DNA from: Medicago truncatula
Taxonomy: Eukaryota > Streptophyta > Magnoliopsida > Fabales > Fabaceae
DNA: 64,000 nucleotides
Direction of reading: 5' to 3'
Assembly (NCBI RefSeq): GCF_003473485.1
Contig: NC_053042.1
Coordinates: 18,620,501 to 18,684,500 of the forward strand
Position numbers and translations under genes: made by a program. This document shows, piece after piece, positions 35,146 to 47,435 of this stretch (position 1 is its first letter; every line of letters starts with the position of its first letter). The notes under the pieces are model-generated. The model was not told the DNA's origin. It was given only the letters and a program-made list of their open reading frames with translations, and made no database searches.

Positions 35146-38100
35146 TCATGCATCAACCTCAACACCAGACATGGGAGCCTCAGTGTTGACTTGTTCGTCA
35201 TCAACATCATTGTCGTCACCACCATCACTCCCGTCAGCATCCATCGTGTCCTTTTTGAAGTAATCAACTTTGAAGTCATAATCACCATCCATGGGATCAG
35301 ATGAGCTGGCTTTGTTAGCCTTCTTCTTTTTCTTCTTCTCTGCTCGCCTCAATTTTGGATTAAGTATACCTTCCGCTGTATATAACTTCTCATTTTGTTT
35401 ACTAGATGCACTTTTAACCTTTTCCTTGCTAACATCCTCTTTACCACATTCCATAGATTCATCCTCATCATTGTCATCAACGTTCTCAGGACCTTCATCT
35501 TGTTTTGCCAACTCAACTGGTTTGTCATCCTGGAAAAATGAGGGTAAGATGTTTTAATTAATAAACTTAACACACTACAACAATGTTAAAGTGTCTCTTT
35601 TGATTCAAATGAGAGATTAAAAATTACACTGAAAGGTATTTAAGTTCAGATATTTAAAAAACTTAAATACATATTCTCTCCCATCAAAATCCTACAATTG
35701 TGGAGGGAGCTAAAATTAACTCAAGGAATTCTGCACCCATCCTAAAAATTAAATCGAATCAAATAATCAACAATCAAATTGATCCCTCCTTCCATTTCCC
35801 TCCAACCAAACAAACTCTTCCAACACACTTCCCTTATAGTGTTTTAACATATTTAATTTAAAACAGAAACATCAAGAGCATACCTCTAACATTGTCTCAT
35901 CAAAGATGAGAGGGCAACTTGAAGGAACTTCAACATGATCTAACTCAACAGTAGGTTTAAGATTCCCAATAAATGAAGTTTCACTATTGTAGACCTCATC
36001 AATGTTAAACTCTTTAGAAAACTGTGAAACTATCTTGGCCTCTGAAGGTTCTCCTTGATCCCTAACTGGGGGCATAGTATAATATGGAATTTTACCTGAA
36101 ACAGTGCAATTATAAATTTTTCTTACTTTCGGAAAGGAATCAAATTATTCCTAATTTCCAACTTCAAAAGAAACATGTATATTCAATATGTATATTCATC
36201 ACACCTATATTCCAGTCATGAAGAACGATTCTTGCAGCAGCGTCAATGTCAACTATTCCACCCTTCTTGAGCTTGCCTCTAACAGTAGCCACAATCTGTA
36301 GGAAGTCATCAACTGAATCAAAACTTGGAATCTTGTAAAGAGATATCAGCACCCTAGCGGGACAGAGCTTGAGAATTTCTTTCACTGCATTGTCCAAGAA
36401 AAAGGATAAAAGGATTAGACTTCCCAATAGAGCCTGAAAGTCGGGATTTCAAAATTAAGATTTTAAGGAGACTTCGAGACATTTAACAAAAAATTATAAT
36501 AAACAAAACTTTGATTTACATCTAGAAAAATAAACACGCAGCTAAGCATTTAACTTAAAAAAAGATCATAAATTGGCATTATGACAATAAACTAACTAGA
36601 AAGCATGATCAATATTGTGAAGTCGATTATGAAATGAACTTCCGATGGATGTGTGGCAACGCAAGAAAAGATTAGGATTAGGAACTTATAATTACTAAAA
36701 AGAAGATAAAGTCGTGTCTTAGTGCTTTAGGCATGTGGGGAAAAGATCAGTAGAAGCATGTAATGAGAGGGAGAGCAGACCAGAGAGAAAATAGTGTAAT
36801 AGTTAAAAGTACAGATAAAAAAAACTAGGAAAATCATAAATCAAATTTCAAGGTCTTTAATCAACGGAACTTGAACACAATGGGTTCATGCCCTCACTAT
36901 ATCGATGGATCTTCAAGTTTTCCCCAAACTTCATATAACCTCTTTCAAATAAGAACTAGGTGGTGAGGTTAAAGGCAACTAAATCAAGGCTTGGCTTGAT
37001 TTTTTTGGGGTATATTTTCATACAAGTTTCAATTCCACAAAAAGCAAGCACTGGTAAGCCAATTTTAAAGTTTAAACTAAATCGAGCAATATATTTAGCA
37101 CTCAAAAGGTAAAGATAATAGGTTACTAGCATTGGGAGGGTTTATAAAAACATGTAGAGAATCTCAAGGTAAAGGGAGACCATTTCTTCAACTGAGATCA
37201 AGATAACAAGTATCTATCATCTGCTCTAGAACATGACCAGAAAGGAGCATAAATTATGGATGTCTCACCACAAAATTTAATTAAAATTGCATTAATTAAA
37301 AGAGAATCCGAAAAACAATTATCAGTATTAGAGTCTAGAAGAGGGTCTTAAACATTTATTAGTTGATATCATTTGAATTCTTTATTAGCATCAAATAATT
37401 TCCGCATAAGAAAATGGAGGACATAAAGTTCCAACCATCCATTTCAAGTAGCATTACTCCAATATTACCTAAATAAGAGAATTAATTAATGGGGGAAGGA
37501 GATGACTTCAAGTACCTGGGCTAACTGGATCAGCTAACTTCTCAATTCTCTTGCAATTTTTTAATGCAATAGTAGCATCATTTTCTCGAGAGTCCAGCAT
37601 GACAACACCAGGGCAATCCAGCAACTTAACATTTTTGTCCAAACGAATCTCTTGCTTTGACCTTGTCGACCCAGCAGAAGCACTGACATGGACAGCATGG
37701 CTTCTCATTAAACTATTAATAAGACTACTCTTACCAACATTGGGCAGTCCAACCAAACCAACAGTGATTGACGTCTTGAGCTGTGAAGACAAAGCCAAAA
37801 TAATTACGGCAAAATAGATAAGCACCATAAATTGTAAGACTAGAAGTGAAGTTACAAGAATTGGGAGGAAATAACATAATCACTAAAATGTAGAATCTCT
37901 GTTGAATGGAAATAACATCACATAAAGAAGCAAATATACAACGTTATTTAGCTGCATGATCAAATCCAGTATAACATGAAAAGTATCATGGAATATGTTA
38001 TTCCCAAACATACAAGTGCTAAATTCATGCATACAGATTGAACAGCATCAACACTACAATTGAAGACAAATTTAATAAAATATGTTTTGAGATTGATACT

Positions 38101-40568
38101 TCTATTACACCACAGAAATTACATAACACTGAAACATAAAAGCAGAATATATCTTGTAAAATTGATGAGGGTAAAGTTGATTACACAATAAAGTATCAGA
38201 AATATAAAGCATATGAATGCAAATAATAATAATAATAATACTTGTTCAAAAAATAATAATAAGAGTTATGCTAACCGGTGCCTCATGGGCACCGGTTAAG
38301 GAGTTAAAAATAGAAATAAAAGACAAATTTCACAATAAAACAAACACTTTTTCAACTTTTAACAAGTAGAATGCACAATTTTCAAAATAACGTTTTCTAT
38401 TATAACTCCTTAACCCAGTGCCACAGGGGAACTAGTTAGCATTTCCCTAATAATAATAATAAGGTTTCTAACAGCTGATATGAAATCCAAAATAGTATTG
38501 ATAACATCCAAGAAGCATGTGAATCACAAGTAACATCTCTGATTATAAACAGCACCTAAATTCAGCAGAAACCTCACTTTAATCATACAAACAACTATTA
38601 TAACTTAATCACAATAAGAAAAAGTGAACTATAATTCAACCATATTTATAAGAACACTTGCAAACATCACAGAAATAAGAACATAAAAAATAAAAAGAGA
38701 GGGCAAGAACATTGAACATAAAAGTAATCTTCTGTTACCTTGTCGCTTCTTGCATAATTCTTCAATAGTTTGAGCAGTGTCTCAGCTCCGAGACAATCAC
38801 TTAATTGCAAAGTATTACTTGTTTTGATTTTTTTAGATCTCCCTAGGTTAGATTTTTGCTGTTGTGTACTGCACTTGAAAGCGACAGTAGGGAATTCTTC
38901 TCGAAGGTACTTGAGCCACTTCTCAACTGACTCTCGAGGGACAAGATCTGAATTTGAAGCACAAATGATTAGTCAATGAAAAAAATATTCCCAGAAGGGA
39001 AAAAGGTGATCAAGAAACTTACCAATTTTATTCAAAAGCAATACATGACGTTTATAGGTTCCTGAATCCCTCACCCTCTTTTCGATGTTAACACAACGAG
39101 TACCCAAGGGATCCCGGGCATCAAGGACCTCTAGTATGACATCAGAAGTTGCAATAACCGCTTCCAAATCACCGGCAAAGGCCCTGTCTGAACTATCTAT
39201 GGAAAAAGAAACATGAAAACATGATGAATATAAGACAAGCAATTAAGCAACTTAGAAATATTTGACCTAAACAAAATTTGCAGCAAATGTAAAATAAAAA
39301 TACCTTTATTAGTCTTCGCAACGGTGGGAACACTTTCGGTATTTTCTATAGAAGCCGTTTCAACTGAATTGGAGTTATCATCATCCACTGGCAGCCCCGC
39401 TTTCCTTTTACGAGCCTGAAACAAGAGTCAGACATGATTAAGTTCATATTATAAGAAAAATCAAAATCATAGAATGCAAACAAAAGAATAGTATTACCAT
39501 ACAGGCATAACACATAACATAAATATTCCTACATCTCTGAGTAGACTGTCGCATCAAAAAGAATAGCTTTTTCTTGTGTATCTCTATTTGTTATAATTAT
39601 AATTCAAGTTATTATCTATCATCTATAACTATCAATCCAATAGTTCTAGTTAATTAATCAAATATCTTCAGATGTTTTTGTATAAAAATCATACACACGT
39701 GACTATATCTCCGAAGTAACTTGAGCTTAGTTCCTTGAGATTAAAAGTTTTATCGGACAAGCTTTGGAAAGAAAACCAAGTGGAGCATGACACACACAAT
39801 ATAGCCTCTTTAGATTGACTTATCTAGTGACATCAGCATTTGTGAAACTATTTGGGAAAGCTTATGACATGTCCATAAGTTTTTTTTTAAGGAAGACACG
39901 TCCATAGTTGTTTACAACTTTAATTTCATAGCTTCTTCAAAAAAAAAAAAATTTCATAAGCATTCTATGATAGCTTATAATAACAGCTTACATGAGCAAT
40001 TACAGGAAACGCACTTATACTATAAGCCCTTAATTAACCTGATTATCCAAACTGAATACATACCCATTTATTCACAATTTCACTATGAAATATAATATTC
40101 AATTTCTTAACTTTCCATAAAAAAAAAAACATCTATATCACAAACTTTTACTTTTAAATAAAATTAGCCATCAATTTTGAAACAATAAATCTCAAAAATT
40201 AATTAAATGATACCCTTTCTTTGCGTTCATCTTTCTTTTTTGCCAATTCAGCAAGAGCACGTTCTCTACGAGCTTCAAGTAATTTCAATTCCTGTTCCTT
40301 AAAAGGCCAATCATTTGGAATACCAGGATCTTTCTCAACCTTCTTCTTACCACTTAATTGAAGCTTTTTAGCTTCTTTGGTTTTCTTTTTGTTATGCTCT
40401 TTCACTTTCTTTAGGATTTTGTACTTTTTCTTCAATGGAACCCTCTTACTCTTACTCTCTGCAAATCAAATCAAATCAAATCAAATGAATTAGATCAAAG
40501 TAAAATAACGATGATGAAATTGAAGAAGTGACGAAAGGGAATTGCTTACTTTTGCTTCTCTTCACCAT
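35146..40568 (-). CDS. NSN1: Nucleostemin-like GTPase NSN1, nine exons
   Basis: Circularly permuted nucleolar GTPase needed for ribosome biogenesis and stem-cell maintenance. Exons on the minus strand: 40550-40568, 40214-40458, 39304-39415, 39023-39196, 38739-38947, 37516-37780, 36205-36384, 35884-36095, 35146-35529. All junctions are GT-AG and the sum is 1,800 bp, or 599 residues. Order: basic N-terminus and coiled coil (MVKRSKKSKSKRVPLKKKYK, nucleolar targeting), then the permuted G motifs: DARDP (G5*), NKIDLVP (G4, codon split across exons 4/5), GLPNVGKSS (G1), DCPGVV (G3). An RNA-binding-like helical segment (KIPSFDSVDDFLQIVA) and an acidic, Lys-rich tail follow. No damage seen. The long introns hold a MITE (38263). 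Confidence 0.95.
38263..38447. mobile_element. MITE in NSN1 intron, about 185 bp
   Basis: The ends GAGTTATGCTAACCGGTGCC and the reverse complement of CTAGTTAGCATTTCCC pair over about 44 bp. TAATAATAA flanks both sides (9 bp, but in an AAT-repeat context). A 9-bp duplication suggests a Mutator-type origin. Confidence 0.75.
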
Positions 40569-40570
40569 TT

Positions 40571-40578
40571 TAGGGTTT
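40571..40578 (-). promoter_or_regulatory. telo-box in NSN1 leader
   Basis: AAACCCTA immediately upstream of the NSN1 ATG (minus strand). Telo-boxes mark plant ribosome-biogenesis and translation genes. Confidence 0.6.
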
Positions 40579-40625
40579 GTTGTGTTAGAAAGAGAGAAAG
40601 GGTTGCGGCAACAGAGTGTTGTTTT

Positions 40626-40633
40626 TAGGGTTT
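40626..40633 (-). promoter_or_regulatory. Second telo-box upstream of NSN1
   Basis: Another AAACCCTA about 58 bp upstream of the ATG, between the first telo-box and the TATA box. Confidence 0.6.
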
Positions 40634-40648
40634 AACGATTTTTGGGGG

Positions 40649-40658
40649 TTATATATAA
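40649..40658 (-). promoter_or_regulatory. TATA box of NSN1
   Basis: TTATATATAA on the minus strand, about 80 bp upstream of the NSN1 start codon. Confidence 0.55.
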
Positions 40659-40864
40659 GGTTGTGGATGAATAACCTGTGTTTTTGGACAAATGCAATAA
40701 TGGCCGTTGATTTATAAATTAAAATTTCAATGGTGAAGATTTAAGAAGGTGACTTGTAGTGAAAAGTATGCGATTTCTTTACCTCACCAAAAACGTACGG
40801 GACCAAAATTATTATCTCCAAAATTTTTAAAAAAAAACATCTCCGCATTATTTTTTGGAATTTT

Positions 40865-41550
40865 GCTCTTCTCATAACAAAATTCACTCGCGCCCAGCTG
40901 AACTTCTCAATATACACTGCGTGATTTAACTCACGCACCTATAACTTTGTGTGACTTAAGTCATGCATCACTGACATGAGCGCAAGTTAACTCACGCAGG
41001 TTGGTCGATGGTCTGAACTCAAAAACATACGTTTTTTGAATAAATCCAAATAAATACTAATTTAGTTCATTTCTTTTTATTTGTATTTATTTAATGAATA
41101 AATTTGAATAAAGTAAATAAATTTAATTTGAATAACGTAAATAGATAAATTAGAATAAAGTAAATAAATTAAAATAAAGTAAACAAATAAATTAGAAAAT
41201 AAGTAAATTAGAATAAAGTGAACAAATAAATTAGAAAATAAATAAATTAGAATAAAGTCAACAAATAAATTAGAAAATAAATAAATTAGAACGAGGTGAA
41301 CAAATAAATTAGAATAAAGTGAACAAATAAATTAAAATATAGTAAATAAATTGTCCCCGTGAGCATAACTCAGTTGGCAGGGACATGCATTGTTATATGC
41401 AGGGACCGGAGTTCGAACCCCAGACACCCTGCTTATTCTCCTTGAAAAAGGAGAATTCTAGCCACTAGACTACCTGACCAAAAAAGAAAATTAATGCAGG
41501 GCTATTTTAGGTATTTCAGTTGGCGCGTGCAAAACTTGTTGGGAGAAGAG
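40865..41550. mobile_element. Short TIR element related to that at 31080
   Basis: The ends GCTCTTCTCATAACAAAATT and the reverse complement of AATTTGCACGC...-type sequence at 41515-41550 pair imperfectly over about 37 bp. The left subterminal region shares 'gcgtgatttaactc' motifs with 34020-34050. The interior (41040-41340) is the reverse complement of the AT-rich interior at about 32960-33230. It appears to be an internally deleted relative that also holds a SINE (41353). Confidence 0.6.
41353..41486 (+). mobile_element. tRNA-derived SINE
   Basis: Box A-like ATAACTCAGTTGGCAGG and box B-like GAGTTCGAACCCC, with a longer 3' body than the other SINE copies. It sits within the short TIR element. 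No clean target duplication was defined by eye. Confidence 0.65.
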
Positions 41551-41908
41551 TATGATTCTAAAAATAAATGGAAATAAGAGTTAAAATTTCAATGGTGAAG
41601 ATTTAAGAAGGGTAATTTGTGCAAAGACTTCAGTGCGCGAGCAACTTATATCACAAATGGTGCGAGACTATTTTTTTTTTTTTTTGAAACCACGTAATGT
41701 GCGAGACTATTGAGATCCGTTCGATCAAAATAGACCATCAATAGACTTCTTGACTATATTTTTTTTAATCATTTTTTAATTAATAAAAAAATTACTCTCT
41801 CCTTCCTATCTCTCTCTCCACCGCTTTCTCTCCGATCTTTTCCTCCTCTGCACCTCTCTCTCCACCACTTCACCTCTCTCGGACCTCCTCCATTTCTCAT
41901 TTTTTTAA

Positions 41909-42400
41909 GGGTTAAACATGTTTTTAGTCCTTACATTTTGCACCCCTTTGAAAAATAGTCCTTATATTTCATTAATTGTTTTTAAAATCCTCACATTTTA
42001 TCTCCGTTATCAAAATTAGTCTCTACTGCTAATTTTCTAACGGAATGCTGATGTGACAATTAGTGGGTCCCAATTATTTTAAGGTTAAATATGTTTTTAG
42101 TCACTACATTTTGCGTGACTTTGAAAAACAGTCCTTGCATTTCAATAAATATTTTTAAAATCTCTAAAATAATAAGGATTATTCTTCAAAGTCACGCAAA
42201 ATGTAAGGACTAAAAACATATTAACCCTAAAATAATTGGGGCTCATTAACTGACATATCAGCATTCCGTTAGAGAATTAACACCACTGACTAATTTTGAT
42301 AACGGAGATAAAATATGAGGATTTTAAAAACATTTAATAAAATGTATGGACTATTCTTCAAAGTGGCGCAAAATATAAAGATTAAAAACATATTTAACCC
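41909..42400. mobile_element. Palindromic MITE with a second copy nested inside
   Basis: Long inverted repeats starting GGGTTAAACATGTTTTTAGTC, flanked by perfect TTTTTTAA (41901-41908, 42401-42408; 8 bp, hAT-like). A second set of the same ends at about 42083 and 42227 encloses an inner palindrome, so the family has inserted into itself. Reads as two concentric fold-backs. Confidence 0.8.
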
Positions 42401-42960
42401 TTTTTTAAACTTCACCCAGATTTCCTTTCCCATCAAATTTAATTTTTATTCTTGAGTAGTTCCCAATTTCATCGAAGAAAAAACAACAATGGGAAAAATA
42501 TAAGTTTCATAACGATGAATGTGATGATGTGAGTGAATCCTCAACTTTGTCCCTGAATTTTCACGACTCGGCCAAATTCATCCCTCAATTATGCGAAATA
42601 TCAATTTAATTCCTGAATTTGTTAAATGTCAATCAAGGTAGTCCTTCTGTTCAAACGGAGCGTTAACCTCTCACATGTCAGACGCCACGTAGACAGGGAC
42701 TAATTTGGCCGATAATAACAAACATTTCAAAGGACTAAACTGATTAATTTGCAAAAAATGTTTCGGCTTTCTTCCCGAAAGGCACTTTTCTTCCCTAACA
42801 ATTCTTTCTCCCCCAATTGTATAAAATTGGAACACTAATTACACCAGCAATCTACACTCCAAAATCACCAAAATTTCCTCCAGTAATAAGTGGTCCGATT
42901 CTTCCCCAATTCAAAAAACTTCAAACCCTAACTTTTTGCATTGAATTTGAATAGCAAAAT

Positions 42961-45086
42961 TGTAACGCCCACTTTTATTTAATTAATTATTTAATTGAGT
43001 CTAGACGAGTTATATTATATTTATATAATATATGTGTGATTTATGATGATTTTTGACGATTTGGATGATTTTAGATGAGTTATGAGATGTGATGATTTTT
43101 ATGAGGTTATGAGACTTATTTTGTTGTTTAATAAAATAAGATTTGAAAATAAAATAAAATATTTAGTTAGGGGCTGTTTTGAGATTTTAGAGAGTTTTGG
43201 GGGAGAAAGTGAGATAAGATAAGATATTGGGAAGAGATATAAAAAGGAAAGACCTAGTTTTAGAAAAGTTAGTACGTACGATCAAAACTTTGGAAAAGGA
43301 GGAAAAAGCCATAGAAGGGAGAAGACCTAGAGGAAGGCTGCGATTTCTTCAAACTAAGGTAAGGGTGAGACTAATGATTCAGTAGTATTAATCCTTATGA
43401 TTCTGATGATCAAATTAACAAGTTAGGATTGAATTAGAAAGTTTATGAAATTAGGGTTAATAGGTGATTTTGATGATCCAATGATGTTAGGTTGTTAGAT
43501 TGATGCTTGAAACGTCATTTGACCTTAGATTATGAATAAGATGAATTATGGAATCGAAATTAGGCTTTAAACCATGAGATTAGATGAATTTTCGTAAAAA
43601 CTGCATTCTGCCCGAGCCCATGTTCATCGCTCGCCCTCGCGAACGATGATCCTCGCCTCGCGAGTGATGAAGTTCATCGCTCGCCACGTGAGCCAATTTC
43701 CCTCGCCTCGCGAGCTGCACGTCGCAGCTCGCCACAACGAGCAACCTTACTCGCCATAGCGAGCATGACCAAAGAGCATGTCGAATTTTGTATTTTTGAC
43801 TTTTGAGTTGAACCTTAGATGCTTTTGAGTGCCTAAAGATGTTTATTAATGATTAGATGATGACTTAGAACGGGATTGAACCTGGTTTAGCTTAGAACAA
43901 CTTTAGTTGGAATTCTGGCTTGTACTCGCTATGGCGAGCAGATGCTCTCGCCTTGCGAGCACTTCCAGAACTGAGTGCAAGTTAGGATGTTGCGATCTGT
44001 GTCGCATAAATTGATTAGGGATGGACTCTTAGGTAGTAATGTGACTTGTATAAGAAGTTAACTGCAAACTGTGAAGCTGTTATGAGATGCTAAGTTGTTT
44101 ATAATGTGATTCAATGATTAATTGCATTACTTGAAATATTATTGAATGATCAAGATGTTGTTGAAATAAATTGATATTATGAAGTTATGCTGTTGTTGTG
44201 ATCTGATTATGCTGCTATTGTTATTTAACTAAGTTGCATGAGTCTATACAAGATGATTAAGATGATGTTGAACTCCAAATTATTGGATGTATATGAGATG
44301 ATGATTAAGATGTTTTAAGATGATTGAGTCCATGCATTAGCATACATTTGTTGGGGGCTCATGCCCTGGAGCTTTGTACTCACCACGAAGGAGCATTTGC
44401 TCAAAATAATGTTGGGGGCTTATGCCCTGAAAGTATATTAATACTAAAATGTTGGGGCTCATGCCATGTATTGGTACCACATGCATATAAGAGGTCTAAG
44501 TTGCATTGTTGCATTGTCGAGTCAAATGATGAAAGATGTTAAGATGTTATGTTATTTATGATGATTGAATGAAGTGATTACTTGATATTTTATTATCAAT
44601 GATGCTATGATGTTTAAGATGTTTATGTTGTTAATTATGATTGTTGAATTATATTGATTAATATTATTGTTTTGTGAAATCTCACCCCTTCTACTTGGAA
44701 ATGTTGCTCTTCGTATGAGTAACATGCAGGTGATCGAGCGTAGGTTGCTGTTGTGCTGTCGTGAGTGGCATTGCCTCACTGAGTCCTAGGTTGCTCTGAT
44801 ACGTAACGGGATGGGGTTTTGATATGCATACTTCATTTCCTTTACGTGTTCATTTATGATGTTTCATGCTGTTTAACTGAATTTATTTGAGATATTACGA
44901 TGGGGCCTACGTGCCAAGACAACTTATGATTTTGAAATAACTCCGTTGCGATGATTAAGATATTTTGTTGGAAGTTAAATTGTTATTTAACTGTTTTTAG
45001 ATTATGTGAAATGTGATATCCCGTTTTGTGATGATTACTCTAATTTATGTTAAGAAATTTTTATGTTGGGAAAACAGGGTGTTACA
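42961..45086 (+). mobile_element. Solo LTR, 2.13 kb, TSD AAAAT
   Basis: Starts TGTAACGCCC and ends AGGGTGTTACA, with AAAAT at 42956-42960 and 45087-45091. No internal domain. A TATAAAAA-type box near 43236 suggests plus-strand orientation. It contains clustered CTCGC...GCGAG motifs (43617-43768) and three 'gttgggggctcatgccctg'-like units (44351-44475). Inserted inside the MULE-like element, in the leader of its gene fragment. Confidence 0.9.
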
Positions 45087-45151
45087 AAAATCCTCAAAAT
45101 TTCTTGAAGCAAAACTATTGAAATTGGATCTGAAATGATGGGGGTGGGAAC

Positions 45152-45349
45152 ATGGGAAAAAACAGTTATGAAAGTCGAGTTTCATCTTCAAGCTCCAAGT
45201 TTAATGGTGATGTGAGAAAGCTTGAATGTTGGTGTCCTAGAATTTGTGTCGTTAGAAAATCCAATACTGTAAAAATCCCATCGAGGTCATTCTATGCTTG
45301 CTCTCTGCCAAATGTTTGTTTAACTATTAAACATGTGATGTCATCTTGA
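45152..45349 (+). pseudogene. GRF-type zinc finger fragment carried by the MULE
   Basis: Sixty-five codons: MGKNSYESRVSSSSSKF, LECWCPRICVVRKSNTVKIP, SRSFYACSLPN. The Ser-rich start, CxC and TxKxPxRxFYAC follow the zf-GRF pattern of short plant proteins. The frame ends early at TGA, while the following DNA still encodes a helix-like piece (MTDFEKRLKMIEECN). Probably a captured host gene fragment. Confidence 0.55.
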
Positions 45350-46109
45350 TTTGAACAACACATGACTGATTTTGAAAAGAGGTTGAAGATGATTGAGGAA
45401 TGTAACCTTTCTGTAATAATATTTCCATCAAATTAGTCCCTGAATTATTTCTCTATATATCAAATAGATCCATACGTTATTTTAAAAACCATCAAACAAG
45501 TCCTTGAATTGTTTAATCAAATATCAAATTGATCTGTGAAGCATATGTGTACAAAATAAACTAAAAAAGCCAGAACAAACAAATTGAAACTGAAACGGAC
45601 ACAAAAAGGGTGAATACGAACACAGAAACTTGATAAACTAGAGGAAAGGTGTTACCTTTAACCACAGCCGAACACAGAAACTTCAAAAACGTGAGAATCG
45701 CCGGAGATGATGATGATTTTGGAGAGGTGAGAATGGAGAAAGTTTTAGCGGGAAGGAGAAGGGTCAATGACGTTTTTGATGTTTCTGAGTGAAATGTAAG
45801 GAAGGAGGTATGGGTAATACATGGGCAAAATTGGAATAACATAAAAAATTGAAAAGTGAAAACTGGAATTTTTCCACTTCCATCAAATTAGTCCTTGAAC
45901 ACGTGGCTTCTTTTTTGCCACGTGTACAAGACAACACAACATGCTGGACGACAAATCAGCATGGCTAACGGAGCACTTGATGAAGGGACATTTTTGATGG
46001 ACGTCTGACAAATTCAGGGACTAAGTTGATATTTCGCATAATTGAGGGATGATTTTGGCCGAACCGTAAAAATTCAAAGACGAATTTGATGGTTCACTCG
46101 TGATGATGT

Positions 46110-47435
46110 TTTAGATAGCATAAAAAGTTGATCAAAATTTGGGTGTCTGAACACCATGTGTCTAGTCAGAATTTCCAACTATAAACCCTTTAAAAGTTTT
46201 TTTTATTTCTATTTACCTATTGTTTTTGAATTGGAAAAAAATGAACCAAGATAAAAGTCCAAACAAAAGAAAAAATCGTTTGTAATAATAAATAAGTGAA
46301 TATGAGTTTATTAACTTTATTTCTACTTAAGATTGTTCATCTTCATCCTTGATGTTGTCCATTTTCATCCCTTTGAATCTGAATCAATACCAACACCATT
46401 TGATTCTAATTTTTGTTATGATCATTCAACTAAGACTGTAAATACCATCATTGCATCATTGCAAAAGAAGAAAAAACAATAGAGGTATAAAAAGAGGCAG
46501 GTTGTAGGTGAAAGAGAAGATGGATGAATAGAAATAGATTGAGAAAGGTATCTAGATTTCAAACACAAGTTTCCGAAGAAGAGAGGGCTATGGGAGGAAA
46601 ACCTAGTGAGAACTGAGAAGAGTGTATAATAAAAATCATCAAATGTGGATAGTACATGGTATGATCAATGCACCTTCCATATCAAACAATTCTTATTACT
46701 TGCGTATGGTAGGCGACTTGCTCAGCTCGCCTACCGTAGAAACGGTTGGGTAACTTGTAGTGAAAAGTATGTTATGCTTTACCTGACGAAAAATTGCTAC
46801 CCATTCCTCTTACGAATTACAATGGTTCCATTTGGTAAAAATAGTTAGTTATAAGTCATCAGTTATAAACTATAAACTATAAGCTCGTAAACTATATAAA
46901 ATACTCACTTCGGTCTCGAATGTAAGAAACATAACAGTGGAGGGAAACGACTTAGTTAAAAATTCCCAATCTGTGGCTAATGATACTGATCCATCTAACA
47001 TCTATTGATATATTATCAGACTTTCTGGTATGCTATTTTCTTATAGCATTTTCATTCTGTTTTTGTTTTTATTTATCTAGCATAATATGTATCATGCATA
47101 ATGTTTTAATTGTTTGATCATTGTAGTATCCATGTATAAGTTTCTGTCAAGTAACCCTCTCGCGCACATGCTTTTGATCATTGTAGCTGTTTGAAATATC
47201 AGTGGGTTCGAGTGTTGATTGATTTCTTATGGCCAATGACATGGAACATGCCGAGGGCAGGATTGCTCCATCCGAAGGGTACATTTTATTTTCAGTTGTA
47301 ACCCCTATGAGGGAAAGAAATTTTTTTGCAACCCCTATGAGATTGCGTAGGAGCGTGTTTGCATTGCGCACATATGACTTGGAATTGGATAATAACATCG
47401 TAAGTTATAATCCCTTTGTTAGTAATTACCTTATG
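46110..47435. other. Intergenic, mostly unassigned
   Basis: No gene recognised. At 46708-46741 there is a short hairpin (GGTAGGCGA / TCGCCTACC). Just after it, 46748-46795 resembles 40748-40790 ('acttgtagtgaaaagtatg'), so a dispersed repeat is present. An open frame at 47229-47435 has no recognisable similarity. Confidence 0.4.

Larger units (their letters stand above)
40719..41611. repeat. 31-bp direct repeats flanking a TIR element
   Basis: 'ttaaaatttcaatggtgaag' plus 'atttaagaagg' occurs at 40719-40749 and again at 41581-41611, on either side of the element at 40865. The duplicated piece is not directly at the TIR ends, so it is not a normal target duplication. Confidence 0.7.
42531..46099 (+). 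mobile_element. MULE-like element carrying a gene fragment and a solo LTR
   Basis: The left end GAGTGAATCC... and the reverse complement of the right end GAGTGAACC... form inverted repeats of about 100 bp (shared block 'ctcaattatgcgaaatatca'). The element is flanked by a perfect 10-bp duplication GTGATGATGT (42521-42530, 46100-46109). TSD length and TIR length fit Mutator-like elements. There is no transposase. Without the nested LTR and its TSD it is about 1.44 kb. It carries a GRF-zinc-finger-like fragment (45152). Confidence 0.85.
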
